64,000 nt of DNA from Eubacterium sp. GTDB taxonomy: Bacteria; Bacillota_A; Clostridia; Lachnospirales; Lachnospiraceae. Made by a program: the position numbers and the translations under genes. Below the pieces are notes generated by a model. It searched no databases. It was not told the origin of the DNA and was given only the letters and a program-made list of their open reading frames with translations. This document shows, piece after piece, positions 9,237 to 19,100 of this stretch (position 1 is the first letter of the stretch; each line of letters opens with the position of its first letter). The stretch spans positions 100,057 through 164,056 of the forward strand of contig JAILEL010000295.1 in NCBI GenBank assembly GCA_024687845.1. Direction: 5' to 3'.

Positions 9237-9842
9237 CTATAAAAACTTTAATGCCTGTTTAATAATTTCTTCTGTTTTAGCTGCATCAGTTTTCTTTACA
9301 GCCTTCAAAGCCTCAGATCTGCTATATCCAAGAGCAACCAAAGCCTCGATAGCATCATTATGAGCCTCATTTACCGAACCATTATTTAATGCTGAGCCCG
9401 TATTACCATTTACAGAGTCATTGTCAAATATTGTTCCTTCTGTACTTACTCTGTCACGAAGTTCAAGAACAACCTTCTGAGCAGTTTTAACACCTATACC
9501 ATTAGCTTTGGAAATAGCTTTAGAATCGCCCGAAATAATAGCTGCCACAAGATTATCCGGTCCAAGTACATTTAATATGGAAAGCGCTCCTTTGGGACCC
9601 ACACCACTGACAGAAATAAGTTGTTTAAAAAGACTTTTTTCAGTTTCTGTTAAAAAGCCGAAAAGTCTCATATCATCTTCCTTAACATCCATATATGTAA
9701 TTATCTTAGCTTCTTCATGAAGAGATGGAAGGTTTTCCAGAACACTTGTATAGGTTAGAATCTCATAGCCTATTCCACCACATTCTATAACAATATGATC
9801 CGTAGAGATGCTCTCAAGCGTTCCTTTAATATATGTAATCAT
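9237..9842 (-). CDS. ruvA: Holliday junction DNA helicase subunit RuvA
   Basis: 201 residues, the junction-binding tetramer. The OB fold starts MITYIKGTLESIS, and the helix-hairpin-helix motifs appear in SVSGVGPKGALSIL and KANGIGVKTAQKVVLELRD. The C-terminal domain III (AIEALVALGYSRSEALKAV) contacts RuvB and is joined by a flexible N/S/G linker. Upstream lies a small palindromic repeat (9859-9888) and the terminator of the DivIVA-like gene. Confidence 0.97.
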   Translation of the reverse strand: MITYIKGTLESISTDHIVIECGGIGYEILTYTSVLENLPSLHEEAKIITYMDVKEDDMRLFGFLTETEKSLFKQLISVSGVGPKGALSILNVLGPDNLVAAIISGDSKAISKANGIGVKTAQKVVLELRDRVSTEGTIFDNDSVNGNTGSALNNGSVNEAHNDAIEALVALGYSRSEALKAVKKTDAAKTEEIIKQALKFL

Positions 9843-9858
9843 TTAAAACTCCTATTGA

Positions 9859-9888
9859 TACTATTCACTGCAAAATCTGAATAGTAGC
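9859..9888. repeat. Interspersed palindrome, copy 1 (TACTATTCA...TGAATAGTA)
   Basis: Perfect 9-bp arms around a 12-base loop, between the DivIVA-gene terminator and the ruvA start. It belongs to the family described in the findings: the reverse complement contains GCAGTGAATAGTA. Confidence 0.6.
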
Positions 9889-9895
9889 TATTCAA

Positions 9896-9924
9896 CAAAA
9901 AAGCGCTGCAATATTGCAGCACTT
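9896..9924 (-). terminator. Rho-independent terminator of the DivIVA-domain gene
   Basis: On the minus strand AGTGCTGCAAT pairs with ATTGCAGCGCT and is followed by a run of T. Confidence 0.85.
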
Positions 9925-9951
9925 CTTTCAGTCAATTCATGTAACTGCGAT

Positions 9952-10479
9952 TTACAGGAACTCGAAGTCGTCTGCTCCTTCTTCCTCTCCATCACCTATC
10001 ATTACTTTATTCTTTGTCTTACGATTATCTTCAATCTCACCTACAAAGACATCATCACCATCTCCACCGAAAACAGATTCATCTGATGAATCCTGGAAAA
10101 ACTTTGAAGTTGCAGATGTATTATCTGACTTTGATCCTTCTTTAACTGAGGCATTAACTATAGAATCGCCATGCTCTTTTGCATTTGCAAGAATCTCTGC
10201 AGCTGTAGCACGAGCTTCTGCAATAATACGCTCTTTTTCTTTCTCAGCTTCGCTAGTATCTATACCAGATGCTTTGTTTTCATACTCAAATAACTTAACA
10301 TTCTGTTCTTCAATCTGCTTAAGCAATTTATCCTTCTCATCGCGAAGGTTTTTATTCTCTGTAAAGAGCTCATCATATGCTCTGTATACAGTATCAACAT
10401 ACTGTTCTACTTCTGCCTTTTTGTATCCAAAAAGACCAGTACCAAAATTTTGTGACTTAATATCCATTGGTTGCATCAT
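9952..10479 (-). CDS. DivIVA-domain coiled-coil protein
   Basis: About 175 residues. FGYKKAEVEQYVDTVYRAYDEL is the DivIVA/GpsB membrane-binding and dimerisation motif (cited in part as GYKKAEVEQYVD). A coiled coil follows at about 35-110, then an acidic, disordered tail rich in D, E and G. DivIVA proteins sit at curved membranes of poles and septa and recruit division or wall factors. ATG 10479 is 11 bases from GGAGGG; ATG 10488 would be only 2 bases away. It is monocistronic, with a terminator after the stop. Confidence 0.8.
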   Translation of the reverse strand: MMQPMDIKSQNFGTGLFGYKKAEVEQYVDTVYRAYDELFTENKNLRDEKDKLLKQIEEQNVKLFEYENKASGIDTSEAEKEKERIIAEARATAAEILANAKEHGDSIVNASVKEGSKSDNTSATSKFFQDSSDESVFGGDGDDVFVGEIEDNRKTKNKVMIGDGEEEGADDFEFL

Positions 10480-10620
10480 AGTTAGCATCACCCTCCAAAA
10501 TTCATAATTGTCGGATATCCCGACACAGTCTTAATTGATTATAACATATTTTTAAACAGTTTCAACCGAAAAATCACATTTTATACATACATTTTATGGT
10601 TAACTATCCGATTTTTTTAG

Positions 10621-11670
10621 TTAAAACTGGTTTTTTCCTTTAAATAACATAACATTTTTACAAATATTTACTGAATAATGATAGATATTTTCGTCATTTC
10701 CGAGAAAATCATCGCTTAATCTTATATATCCGGTTTTATCCCTGAAATTATACTTGAAACAAGGTATTTTTTCTGTGACAAAGCCTGGTTGAGGAACAAA
10801 CAGTCCTTTACAGAAATCATAGCCTTCTTTTTCCGATCTACCATAATAGAACTTAAGATTGCCACTCAGAACAGGAATCTTTATCGATAAACGATTTTCC
10901 TCAGCCATAACATCTATAGAATATGCTGTAGAAAACAAATCTCTATTAAGCGGATGTTCGAGCCTGCCATTTATGATAAGCAGCAGATCCTCGGTATTTT
11001 TTTTCATTTCTGTACTTATTTTTTCTATTTTAAAATCGCCGCTGATCAAAGCTTCAAATTTCAGAATCGAGGAAAGAAATATCATTCCTTCCATATCATC
11101 TCTGTTATGCTGAAGAACAAGGGATCTGCTCTTTTCATCCCTCATAGCAAGATAACCAAGATAAACATCAATCAGTTGGCCGCCATTATACATATCAACT
11201 CTGTCAATTCCAAGATATTTCTCAACAGTTTTCTGTTTTACATTAGGAAGCCCCAGACTATATTTATATTTTCTTACAATTTTCAGGAGATCACAGGTTT
11301 CAACTGTATTAAAATTATCTGTCAGACTGATATGGAACTTCTGATTAACAGCTGACATTCTTTTCTTAATATATGGAATATCAAATGTATCACCATTAAA
11401 CTCTATCAAGATATCTATATCTTCAAGATATTTCTGGAATGTACTTATCATTTCAGGTTCTGATTTTCCATCATCATTAAAAAGCTGGATGATCTTCCAC
11501 TTACCATTTTCAAATACATTTATTCCAATTATATACGTAAAAGATGTCATAGGCGATAAGCCCGTTGTCTCAATATCAAACATGGCAACTTTCTTATCTT
11601 TAAAAAAAGAATTTACCATGTCATATTCCTGAACCTTTTGGGGTATTACTATCTCTTCAATTATTTCCAT
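10621..11670 (-). CDS. YprB-like ribonuclease H-fold exonuclease
   Basis: 349 residues. The N-terminal half is a DnaQ/DEDD-type 3'-5' exonuclease fold: Asp32 and Glu34 in FDIETTG, then IEFNGDTFDIPYIKKR with the second acidic site, and QHNRDDMEGM as the third. This matches the YprB family of Firmicutes, whose substrate is not established. The C-terminal 120 residues are a less conserved extension. AAGGAG lies 6 bases before ATG. It is followed by the decayed sensor region. Confidence 0.8.
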   Translation of the reverse strand: MEIIEEIVIPQKVQEYDMVNSFFKDKKVAMFDIETTGLSPMTSFTYIIGINVFENGKWKIIQLFNDDGKSEPEMISTFQKYLEDIDILIEFNGDTFDIPYIKKRMSAVNQKFHISLTDNFNTVETCDLLKIVRKYKYSLGLPNVKQKTVEKYLGIDRVDMYNGGQLIDVYLGYLAMRDEKSRSLVLQHNRDDMEGMIFLSSILKFEALISGDFKIEKISTEMKKNTEDLLLIINGRLEHPLNRDLFSTAYSIDVMAEENRLSIKIPVLSGNLKFYYGRSEKEGYDFCKGLFVPQPGFVTEKIPCFKYNFRDKTGYIRLSDDFLGNDENIYHYSVNICKNVMLFKGKNQF

Positions 11671-11702
11671 ATTACTCCTTTAGAAAACTAAGCAGTCATA
11701 AA

Positions 11703-12453
11703 TCATTCAGTAAAAGGCCAGTTCAGATAAACAGAACGTCCCAGCTGGAAAGAAATGAATTCTCCCGCATCTATCATACCTCTACTTACTCCACATACAA
11801 GTATTCCAAAAAGGTAGTTATTGCAGAATATAGGATATGAAATATAACCCATTTTTTCACGAGGAAGCTCGCTTCTGTTATAAATATTCTCAATCGAACA
11901 ATTCTGGCGTTCCTTCGATATGATATAAAGTTCGTTATTTTTAACAACACACCTCAGATAAATAATATCTGGAAGCTTTTCATTTATTTTAAGTCCACAT
12001 CTTACCGGTTTATCATATAAATATAACGCAGCATTTTTAAGCCCAAGCTTATCAAAGTTATTAATCAGAAAATCCATAGCTTCCCTTATCCCCATCTCGT
12101 CATTATAATTGACAGTTATTCTGTCTTTTATATTGGTAGCAATAAAACACTTTAGGAATATCAGCAAATAGTTCTTCCATCTCCTTAGTCTGATTTGGAA
12201 GATTAAATATAAGACCCTCAAAATGAACCTCGGCATTTATACAATAATTGAGCTTGTAAATATTTTTATATTTATGAAACTTGTCCTCGGGATCAACGCA
12301 GTCATCCTGTCTTCCGGCAATATGTATCAGTCGAAGATCATTTCTGTTCAACATTTCATGAGCTACACTATGAATTATTGATTTAGAGAAATCACCACTG
12401 GCTTCCTCAAGAACAAGACCTATTGTTTTTTTCTTCTCTATATAACCATTCAT
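11703..12453 (-). pseudogene. Frameshifted periplasmic-binding-like sensor of a c-di-GMP signalling protein
   Basis: Two overlapping frames together make one protein of about 250 residues. The first frame (from ATG 12453) reads IGLVLEEASGDFSKSI...FADIPKVF and then runs into nonsense. Removing one T from the TTTT near 12150 lets it continue as IATNIKDRITVNYNDEMG in the second frame, which ends at 11703. In Lachnospiraceae this fold is usually the N-terminal sensor of GGDEF-EAL proteins; here the protein stops after the sensor, so the output domains are missing. Either decay or a sequencing error could explain the frameshift. The next gene upstream is an EAL remnant. Confidence 0.65.
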
Positions 12454-12497
12454 ATCATTTGCCTGAATTTAAAAAAATTTGAAATAATATCTTTTTA

Positions 12498-13060
12498 TTA
12501 AGGAATATCCGGTGCTGGTTTCGAAAAAAGATATCCCTGCGAAAAATCAATATTGTAGGAAAGAAGTTTCTCCTGAATTTCTTCATTCTCTACGAATTCA
12601 GCAATTATTTCTACATCACGAAGCAAAAGCTTCTTCCAGTCTGAAATAATTGCAATGAGATTCTCTGATAATGCAGAATACCGGAATAATAGCTATATAT
12701 TTTTCAGAGGCTTCAAACAGTTCCCTCTGAAGATTCTTCATAACATCTGTAAAGCCAGAAAGAGAAACTATATAAGAAGGAGCAGCTATAGCAACACGCC
12801 ATTCATCCAGAAGGTACATATGATAATAAAAGTGATCTATTTTCAGAAATAATCATTCTATCATAGATAAATGCTCTTCTGATTTTTTTACCAACAGAAA
12901 CATTATGATTAGTTGAAAGTCCACTATCTGAATAACCAAACATAAATGGTACATTTACCTTATCTGAGTATACTAGTGGCAAGCCTGGTTTTAGAAACAT
13001 ATTGAAGGTTCCAAGTAAACATATATAGTCCTTCATTCTAAAAAAATTACCCCATATCAC
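12498..13060 (-). pseudogene. Decayed EAL-domain (c-di-GMP phosphodiesterase-like) remnants
   Basis: The last 50 codons before the TAA at 12498 read VEIIAEFVENEEIQ and then YNIDFSQGYLFSKP, the characteristic end of an EAL domain. Upstream the frame changes near 12655 (into IPVFCIIRESHCNYF) and again near 12810-12845, so no frame stays open. The piece at 12803-13060 shows no recognisable domain. The catalytic EAL motif itself is not present. This looks like the ruined 3' end of a signalling gene whose 5' end was lost at the neighbouring insertion element. Confidence 0.6.
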
Positions 13061-13156
13061 ATAAAAGACTTATTAAAATTCACTAAATTTTCTCAGGTAT
13101 TTTATCACATTTTACAAGAAATGAAAAGTTAAATAACGATAACTCAAAAGATTTAG

Positions 13157-13215
13157 TTACTAAAACTTCCCACATAGAAAAGTGGGTTTGTTCCTTGAAA
13201 ACTCAATAGTGTAGC
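13157..13215. repeat. Left terminal inverted repeat of the IS
   Basis: Matches the right end with small gaps. The inner part TTGAAAACTCAATAGTGTAGC differs from the other end by one base in this stretch. Confidence 0.75.
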
Positions 13216-13231
13216 TAAAAAATTAGTTTAC

Positions 13232-14607
13232 TTATGCGGCTAATTGCATTTTTGACAGTGCATCTTGAAGATATGATGGTAATCTAAGAACAAAGTCTTC
13301 GATTAATGCTGACAGTTGTTCGTCAATTACATCAAAGATTTCTCCTATGCTCGCAAACATAGCTTCCAAGAGAATCTGCATTGAATGACGAAATGTTATA
13401 TCCTCTAATTCATTTGAAAGGAAGAAAAATATTTTCCCAAGAGTTCTATTGTCTTCAGATTTTCTTTGTTCTAATGCAACTATAAGATATCTTGCAAAAA
13501 CTACAGCCACATGTGCAGTAAGTGCATCATAAGATAAACTGTGACATTCACCAACAAGATTAAGTGTAGATTTACACGTTTTGAAAAATAACTCTATCTG
13601 CCAGCGTTTTCCATAAATTCGGATTATTTCTTCCGGATCCAGGTTAATATTTGTACATATAAAAGCAATCCAATCTTTTCGATTTTTGTTATTTCGTACG
13701 CACACTATTCTGGCTGGTATTGATTTTTCTCCATTATCAATCATAACATCTACAGATAAGAGATATCTACTTCTTCCACGACGTTTCTTAGATAATCCAT
13801 ATATCTTGTTGAGGTTTAATTTTTCGCCGTTATAAGTATATCTGATTTTAGAACTCTTACGAATCATTGCTATAGAATCAAGACCAAGCGATTTAATCTC
13901 TAATAACTGAGAAGGAGTTGAAAACCAACTATCAAATAAAACGTAATCTGCTTTATGTCCAGCAGACATAGCTGTTTTAAGAAGTTCTATCATGGCTTCA
14001 GTACCCTTCATTTGCGCTAGCTTTCTTCTTTTAGCTGCAATGGAACGACCATCAAATGTGCGTTCTTCACAATACTGATTATTCTTTTTTGCTGAAGCAA
14101 GAAGAGTACTATTGACTGGAAGAAATGTATTTCCATCAGTCCATCCAAGAGTCATGAGACGATATCCTGTTTTGAATTTCATTGAACAATGATCAAATAC
14201 CTTTGATGCCAGTTCTGTACATTTTCCACTGGTTCTTTCGAATAAACTATCATCAATAACGAATGCATTTACTCTATCTGAAGAAGTAAGTGGTTCAATT
14301 TTATCAGCTACTTCTCTTGATAATAGTGAAGTAAATCTTATCCAGTTAGTCCTAGTGGAATTTAGGAAACGATAATAAGTGTTTTTAGAGAAAGACTCAC
14401 GAAAAGAATCTGTTTTGATCTGCATATACAGGCTAGCTTTTTAAATACATTGCACAGCTTATATTGGAAGATATCTATTACAGGAACACCTTTTTCTTTG
14501 CCTGCGTTACATTTACGAAGTAAATTTCCTATATGAAATGTAACAAAAAAAGAAGAAATTGCATTTGAGAGTTCTATTTTCTGATCATTATGTGGTATAC
14601 TAGACAT
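13232..14607 (-). CDS. IS4-family transposase, split by a -1 frameshift
   Basis: The DDE transposase catalyses excision and insertion of the element. The first frame (14607-14362, AAAGGAG upstream) gives the N-terminal 60 residues. The second frame, open from about 14440 down to 13232, gives the catalytic core. Acidic residues are in AFVIDDSLFER and YVLFDSWFS, and YGKRWQIELFFKTCK is the Y-R-E-K signature of IS4. The frames meet at AAAAAG (14437-14442), where a -1 slip would join them as NVFKK-ASLYMQ. Programmed slippage, a single-base deletion in a run of A, or a read error are all possible. Confidence 0.8.
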
Positions 14608-14688
14608 GGCATAAATCTCCTTTCGGTATTTTGTTTTTTCGTCGATTCTATTATACCATAAAGGATGTATTTATGCCTTTTTCTTTGG

Positions 14689-14749
14689 CTACATTATTGA
14701 GTTTTCAAAGACTGTTTCACACCGTTTTGGTGTGGGAAGTTTTAGTAAA
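14689..14749. repeat. Right terminal inverted repeat of the IS
   Basis: Reads outward GCTACATTATTGAGTTTTCA and ends GGGAAGTTTTAGTAA, the inverted partner of the left end. It contains the hairpin CACACC-gtttt-GGTGTG. Confidence 0.75.
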
Positions 14750-14785
14750 TAATTTAAAGTTCCCATACAACAAAATGAAACACTA

Positions 14786-14828
14786 TAAAAGAGGCGTAAC
14801 TCCAATGTTTGTGCGGAGTTGCGCCTCT
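14786..14828 (-). terminator. Terminator-like hairpin after the truncated nitrilase gene
   Basis: On the minus strand GAGGCGCAACTCC pairs with GGAGTTACGCCTC (one mismatch) and is followed by TTTTATAG. It lies just outside the IS right end. Confidence 0.7.
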
Positions 14829-14839
14829 TCGAATCTTCA

Positions 14840-15136
14840 TCAAGTGGCGAAAACGGGATTATAATATTCCTCATCATATATAGCAGCGCCAATGATTATA
14901 TTGATTTCTTTTTCCTTAGATAAATTCTTTATCTGTTTTAGAGCATTTAAACATAGATCATTACCAACTGATTTACTATTTGGGATATCTTTTGGTGGAT
15001 ATCCTGTCAAGGCACATTCAGGAAAAAGGATAAGTTCAACATTCTGCTCAGCAGCCTGTTCAATAGTCCTTTCTATTGTAACCATATTCTGTTCTATATT
15101 TCCAGATGTTCCAAACTGAAATGCTGCTATTCTCAT
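14840..15136 (-). pseudogene. Truncated carbon-nitrogen hydrolase (nitrilase superfamily)
   Basis: 98 residues, against about 260 or more for a complete domain. The N-terminal third is intact: MRIAAFQFGTSG, then the catalytic glutamate in LILFPECALTGYPP. The frame stops after IIIGAAIYDEEYYNPVFAT, so the catalytic lysine and cysteine are missing. The break lies 90 bases from the IS right end, so a deletion linked to the insertion is the likely cause. Not expected to be active. Confidence 0.75.
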
Positions 15137-15161
15137 ACGTTTTTACCTTTAAAATTTTTAA

Positions 15162-15938
15162 CTACACCAACCGTATTCCATGCTCCGCCAAATGAGAAAG
15201 TGTCTCTTCCGATATATGGCCTTTGTATGTATTGGTTTGAGATTTTCTATAGTAATGATTCTGCGTGAAGTCTAGTCCGTCTTCAACACGTTGAAAAGTA
15301 TACTCAAATATATCCGGATTAAAAATGCGATCCGGTATCATTTGACTAACAATATTTATCGTCATCTGCATTGGATACTTTTGGAATTCCTTAAAATTCC
15401 ATGCATGAGAGAGAACATCACCATCATATTCATAATACTCACTATTTATAATGACATCATCCGTAGGACTTCCGCTGCCCCGAAATACTTCTGCACTAAT
15501 CAACTTATCGGCATCATCATATTCATACCATTCAAAGTTATACAAACTGTGGGACAGCGCACCGTCTGGAGCAGAATCAAGGGAATATCCGATAGTTAAC
15601 TGCTTTGAAACATATACAAATGCCACCTCACTGACGCCATTTTCCCCTATGCGTGCAACCTTCAAATTACCATCACTATCATATTTTAATGTAACGTAAT
15701 TCTCAGGATTTGCATTTTTAGACAGTTTCTTGGAAGGTGCCTTAGGGAAGGTATTTTAACGGTTCATAAGTCTTGGAATTAATAACTTCTCAAATGGATT
15801 GAGTTCACGCCAGGCATCATTGAACTTTATATATCGAGTTGTACCGTCAGACACTTAAAAGTCCGGAGTATAAGGAGCAATACACTGCTCATAAATGCGT
15901 ACATATTTATTCAGTAGTTCTTCACGCGGAAAATCCAT
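15162..15938 (-). pseudogene. Unknown gene interrupted by two in-frame TAA codons
   Basis: A single reading frame of 259 codons runs from ATG 15938 (AAGGAGA 7 bases upstream) to the stop at 15162, with no frameshift but with two internal TAA codons. One follows YTPDF and is followed by VSDGTTRYIKFNDAWREL; the other follows PRLMNR and is followed by NTFPKAPSKKLSK. The last 167 codons form an open frame that could start at TTG 15665, but this TTG has no ribosome-binding site. The protein is rich in Y, D and E and I do not recognise the family. Two clean nonsense changes in an otherwise readable gene are unusual. Confidence 0.7.
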
Positions 15939-15998
15939 CTTTTGTCTCCTTTTGTTTAACTATACATTTTACATAAAGTGACTTCTTTTTATATTTCT

Positions 15999-16127
15999 TT
16001 ATGATTCCTCTATTTTTTTCGATGCATATTCCCACTGTCCCATCTGACCATGTATAAGAAGAAGTGGTGCTTTATCATTTGTAACTTCACTATAATTAAT
16101 AATATTTGTTATGTTTGGTTGCATCAT
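15999..16127 (-). pseudogene. N-terminal stub of an alpha/beta hydrolase
   Basis: A 42-codon frame starting MMQPNITNIINYSEV and continuing APLLLIHGQMGQWEY, the first strand and oxyanion-loop HG motif of alpha/beta hydrolases. It stops after KKIEES. No nucleophile elbow follows. It sits 5 bases beyond the stop of the large secreted protein and has no strong ribosome-binding site. A remnant in the same decayed region. Confidence 0.5.
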
Positions 16128-16131
16128 TACA

Positions 16132-19100
16132 CTACTTGGTATATTTTGCTTTCTTAGAAGCTCCTGCTTTTTTAAGCTTCTTTGTATAACTTTCCAACTT
16201 GCTCTTTTTTAGTTTAAACGTAACCTTTGATGTCGTACCTTTAAAAGCATTTGCCCCTATTTTACTTAGTTTAGTACCTTTGTATGTAAATTTCTTTAAG
16301 CTTTTACATTTGAGAAAAGCATTTGCTCCTATCGTTTTCAGATTACCACTTCTGATATTAACTGTTACAAGTGATGTACAATTCATAAATGCACCTTTTC
16401 CTATAGATGTCACTCCTCCACCTATGGTTGCCTTTTTAAGTTTTTTACAGTCCTTAAATGCATTTGGTGCAAGTGCTGTCACTGTAAGTGTAACCTGTCC
16501 AAGCTTTACAGTCATTGGCGCTGTCATCCTGGTACAATTTTTATTGTACGGAGCCATATAAGTTACTGTTCCACCGGTAATCTTTCCATTTTTCTTTATA
16601 AGCTTTGTTATTTTATACTTTCCGTTATCTTTAAATGCGACATACAGATTCTTTTTCAAATCGTCTTTTGTTACAGTATCTGCTATACGCCATTTTACAC
16701 CTGAAGTATCAGTTAAAGTCTTACCATCTGCGCTTATAGTTCCCACTCCGGATATTTTAATGAGATCATCATCACTTCCATCCTTAGGATCCGTTGACTG
16801 CGGATCTGTGGATGGTTTTTCTGTTGTCGGAGTTTCTGTTGTCGAAGTCTCTGTAGATGATTCTTCCTTCACAGTGCTACCATATTTTACATTCATTATG
16901 CAACGGTTAAAGATTTCATTCTTTATTGCACCATTTTTAAATAAAGCTCCGGGGCCATACTTTGGATATCTTCCAAGATTTACTGCAACAGATTCTGCTA
17001 TTTCTTTTCTGTCAACAGATGATAATGTAAGCTTATAAGTATCTTTTCCATCTTTTTGAACCATTGACAAATTAAGCTTCATTACTGATTCTGAATCTTC
17101 TTCAAGCGACAAATGTGGAATCACCGCAGATTCACCAAAGAATTCATTTGAAATAATCCTGTCTTTTTCTGTAAGCCTTATATCAGTCAAAGCACAAGGT
17201 GTAACATAATATGGTGAAAGCTCGCATATTTTTTCTTTATATTCTTTATTACTAAGACTTCCGAAATTTCCAAATTCTTTGCTACTAAACTTTTGTTCAA
17301 TGGTGGTTACAAAATAAAACCATACAAGAAAATCATTAGAACTATCACTATCAAGATTTGTCATTGCTATATTATAATCCGATGAAAGATCACATATTAT
17401 TTCAACTTTTTTATCATCTGTCAGATCATAATTCATGATCTTATCACCCATATATACCGGTTCCATAGCATAAACAGTATAATCATCTTCAATCTCTATA
17501 TACTTTCCGATTAAATTGGTATTAGTATCATCATATTGATATTTTCCACAAATTTCATTTCCATTTGCTTTTGTGAAAATAGCATAATCATTATATTCCG
17601 CCGTCAAAACTGCTATAAAAGTATAGTAACCAGGAGTCTGACTTGTATTTTCTCCAGTTTCCACTTCGCCTAGTTTTTTCGTTCCGTCATAAGACATAAT
17701 AGTAAGAATTCTTGTCGGTCTTTCAGCTGCAGCAATTGTTACATCTACGGCAGATGATTCAATATGATTTTTATCGCCTGCATACCTAATATAATATTTC
17801 CCAGGAGCTAATCCACTGAGAATGCCTTCCGAACTAAGCCCACTTACCGGATTATAATTCAGTTCTTCACCATCAGCACTTTCCTTGGCATATTCCATTT
17901 TATCTGTTAAACCAGATATAGTTCCATCATTCTTATTATATTCACTTTCATCATTAGCTGTAATGCCTGTCGGTGTCGCCTGCTCTGCCTTTTTAATCGA
18001 CCACTCAACAGTCACATTATCGGTTGTTTCATTCTCCCATCTGAAACCGTCTTTTAAGACAAATGTAGTTGAGTAATTTCCAGCATCTGTCTGCATTACA
18101 GCATCAGACGTATCAGAAACAGTATATGGAGCTGATTCTGAAATATCTACATTATCAAGTCCAGTCAGAGTTTCTCCTGTATAAACAGGAATATCATCTC
18201 CAAATTTTGAAGTTGGAATAGTAATGAGCTTTGTTAGTATTCCTTCCGAAAGATTGTCCGAACCCGTTACTATTTCATCATTTGCCTCATTAAAATACTT
18301 GGATAAATCATTAACTGCAGAAACTATTGTTGTACCTGATGGAAGCCATACATATATTTTTCCATCCTTATCAGTTGTTACTCCTGATGTATTATAATCG
18401 GTCACTTCAGGCATTCCCTGATTCTTAATCTTAAGACTGTTAACAGAAGCTGATACATCCGCCGATACTCCGTTCATAAGAGTAACCGTTGTTTTATACA
18501 CACTGGTTAAACCATCAGCGCCAATAGGTACAGGCATATTATAAGCAGCAGTACCACTGTTTAATTCTATATTCTTTACACTACCACCCGAAATAATAAA
18601 TGTTTGGTGATTTACTGTGTTTAATGCAGCATTGTATCTATATTCTGCAATATTCTGTATATGTCCAACATTACCACCTGAAATAACTATAGTGCTTTTA
18701 TTAACATAAGTATAAGCATCATTCGCTGCGCTGCCACCGGCATTCAATAAATTAACCGTTCCACCACTTATATATATTTCACTTTCTTCCACTACAGAAG
18801 TAGCTTCTCTTGCAGAGCTTCCACCTCCCGTAACTGTACCAATTACTCCACCAGATATTTCTATTATACATTTTTTAACATATGCACTACCTGTATTTTC
18901 CCAAGAATATCCTGCAGGACCACCACCTATTATATTTGCTACTTCACCACCGGAAATGCTAATCAAAGCTTCACCACTAACTCCGGATGCTCCTTCACCT
19001 TTTTTATCTCCCGTCGCTCTTATAGTACCAACCTTTCCTCCTGTCATTGTTATGCTGGAATTTTCTACATTAACATTATTATACTCTCCCATTTTTCCAC

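Larger units (their letters stand above)
13157..14749 (-). mobile_element. IS4-family insertion sequence
   Basis: About 1.6 kb, bounded by imperfect terminal inverted repeats of about 60 bases (13157-13215 and 14689-14749). Both ends begin TTACTAAAACTTCCCACA when read inward, and both contain TTGAAAACTCAATA and TGTAGC. Each end also carries its own small hairpin (CCCAC/GTGGG left, CACACC/GGTGTG right). I see no target-site duplication in the flanks, which fits an old insertion or a deletion next to it. It contains one transposase gene in two frames. Confidence 0.8.

Noticed and set aside
13120..14790. Target-site duplication around the IS
   Set aside because: Bases next to both terminal repeats were compared; only AT-rich chance similarity is seen.
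14631..14864. Plus-strand 77-codon frame over the IS right end
   Set aside because: It runs through the terminal repeat and terminator hairpin and has no recognisable protein features.
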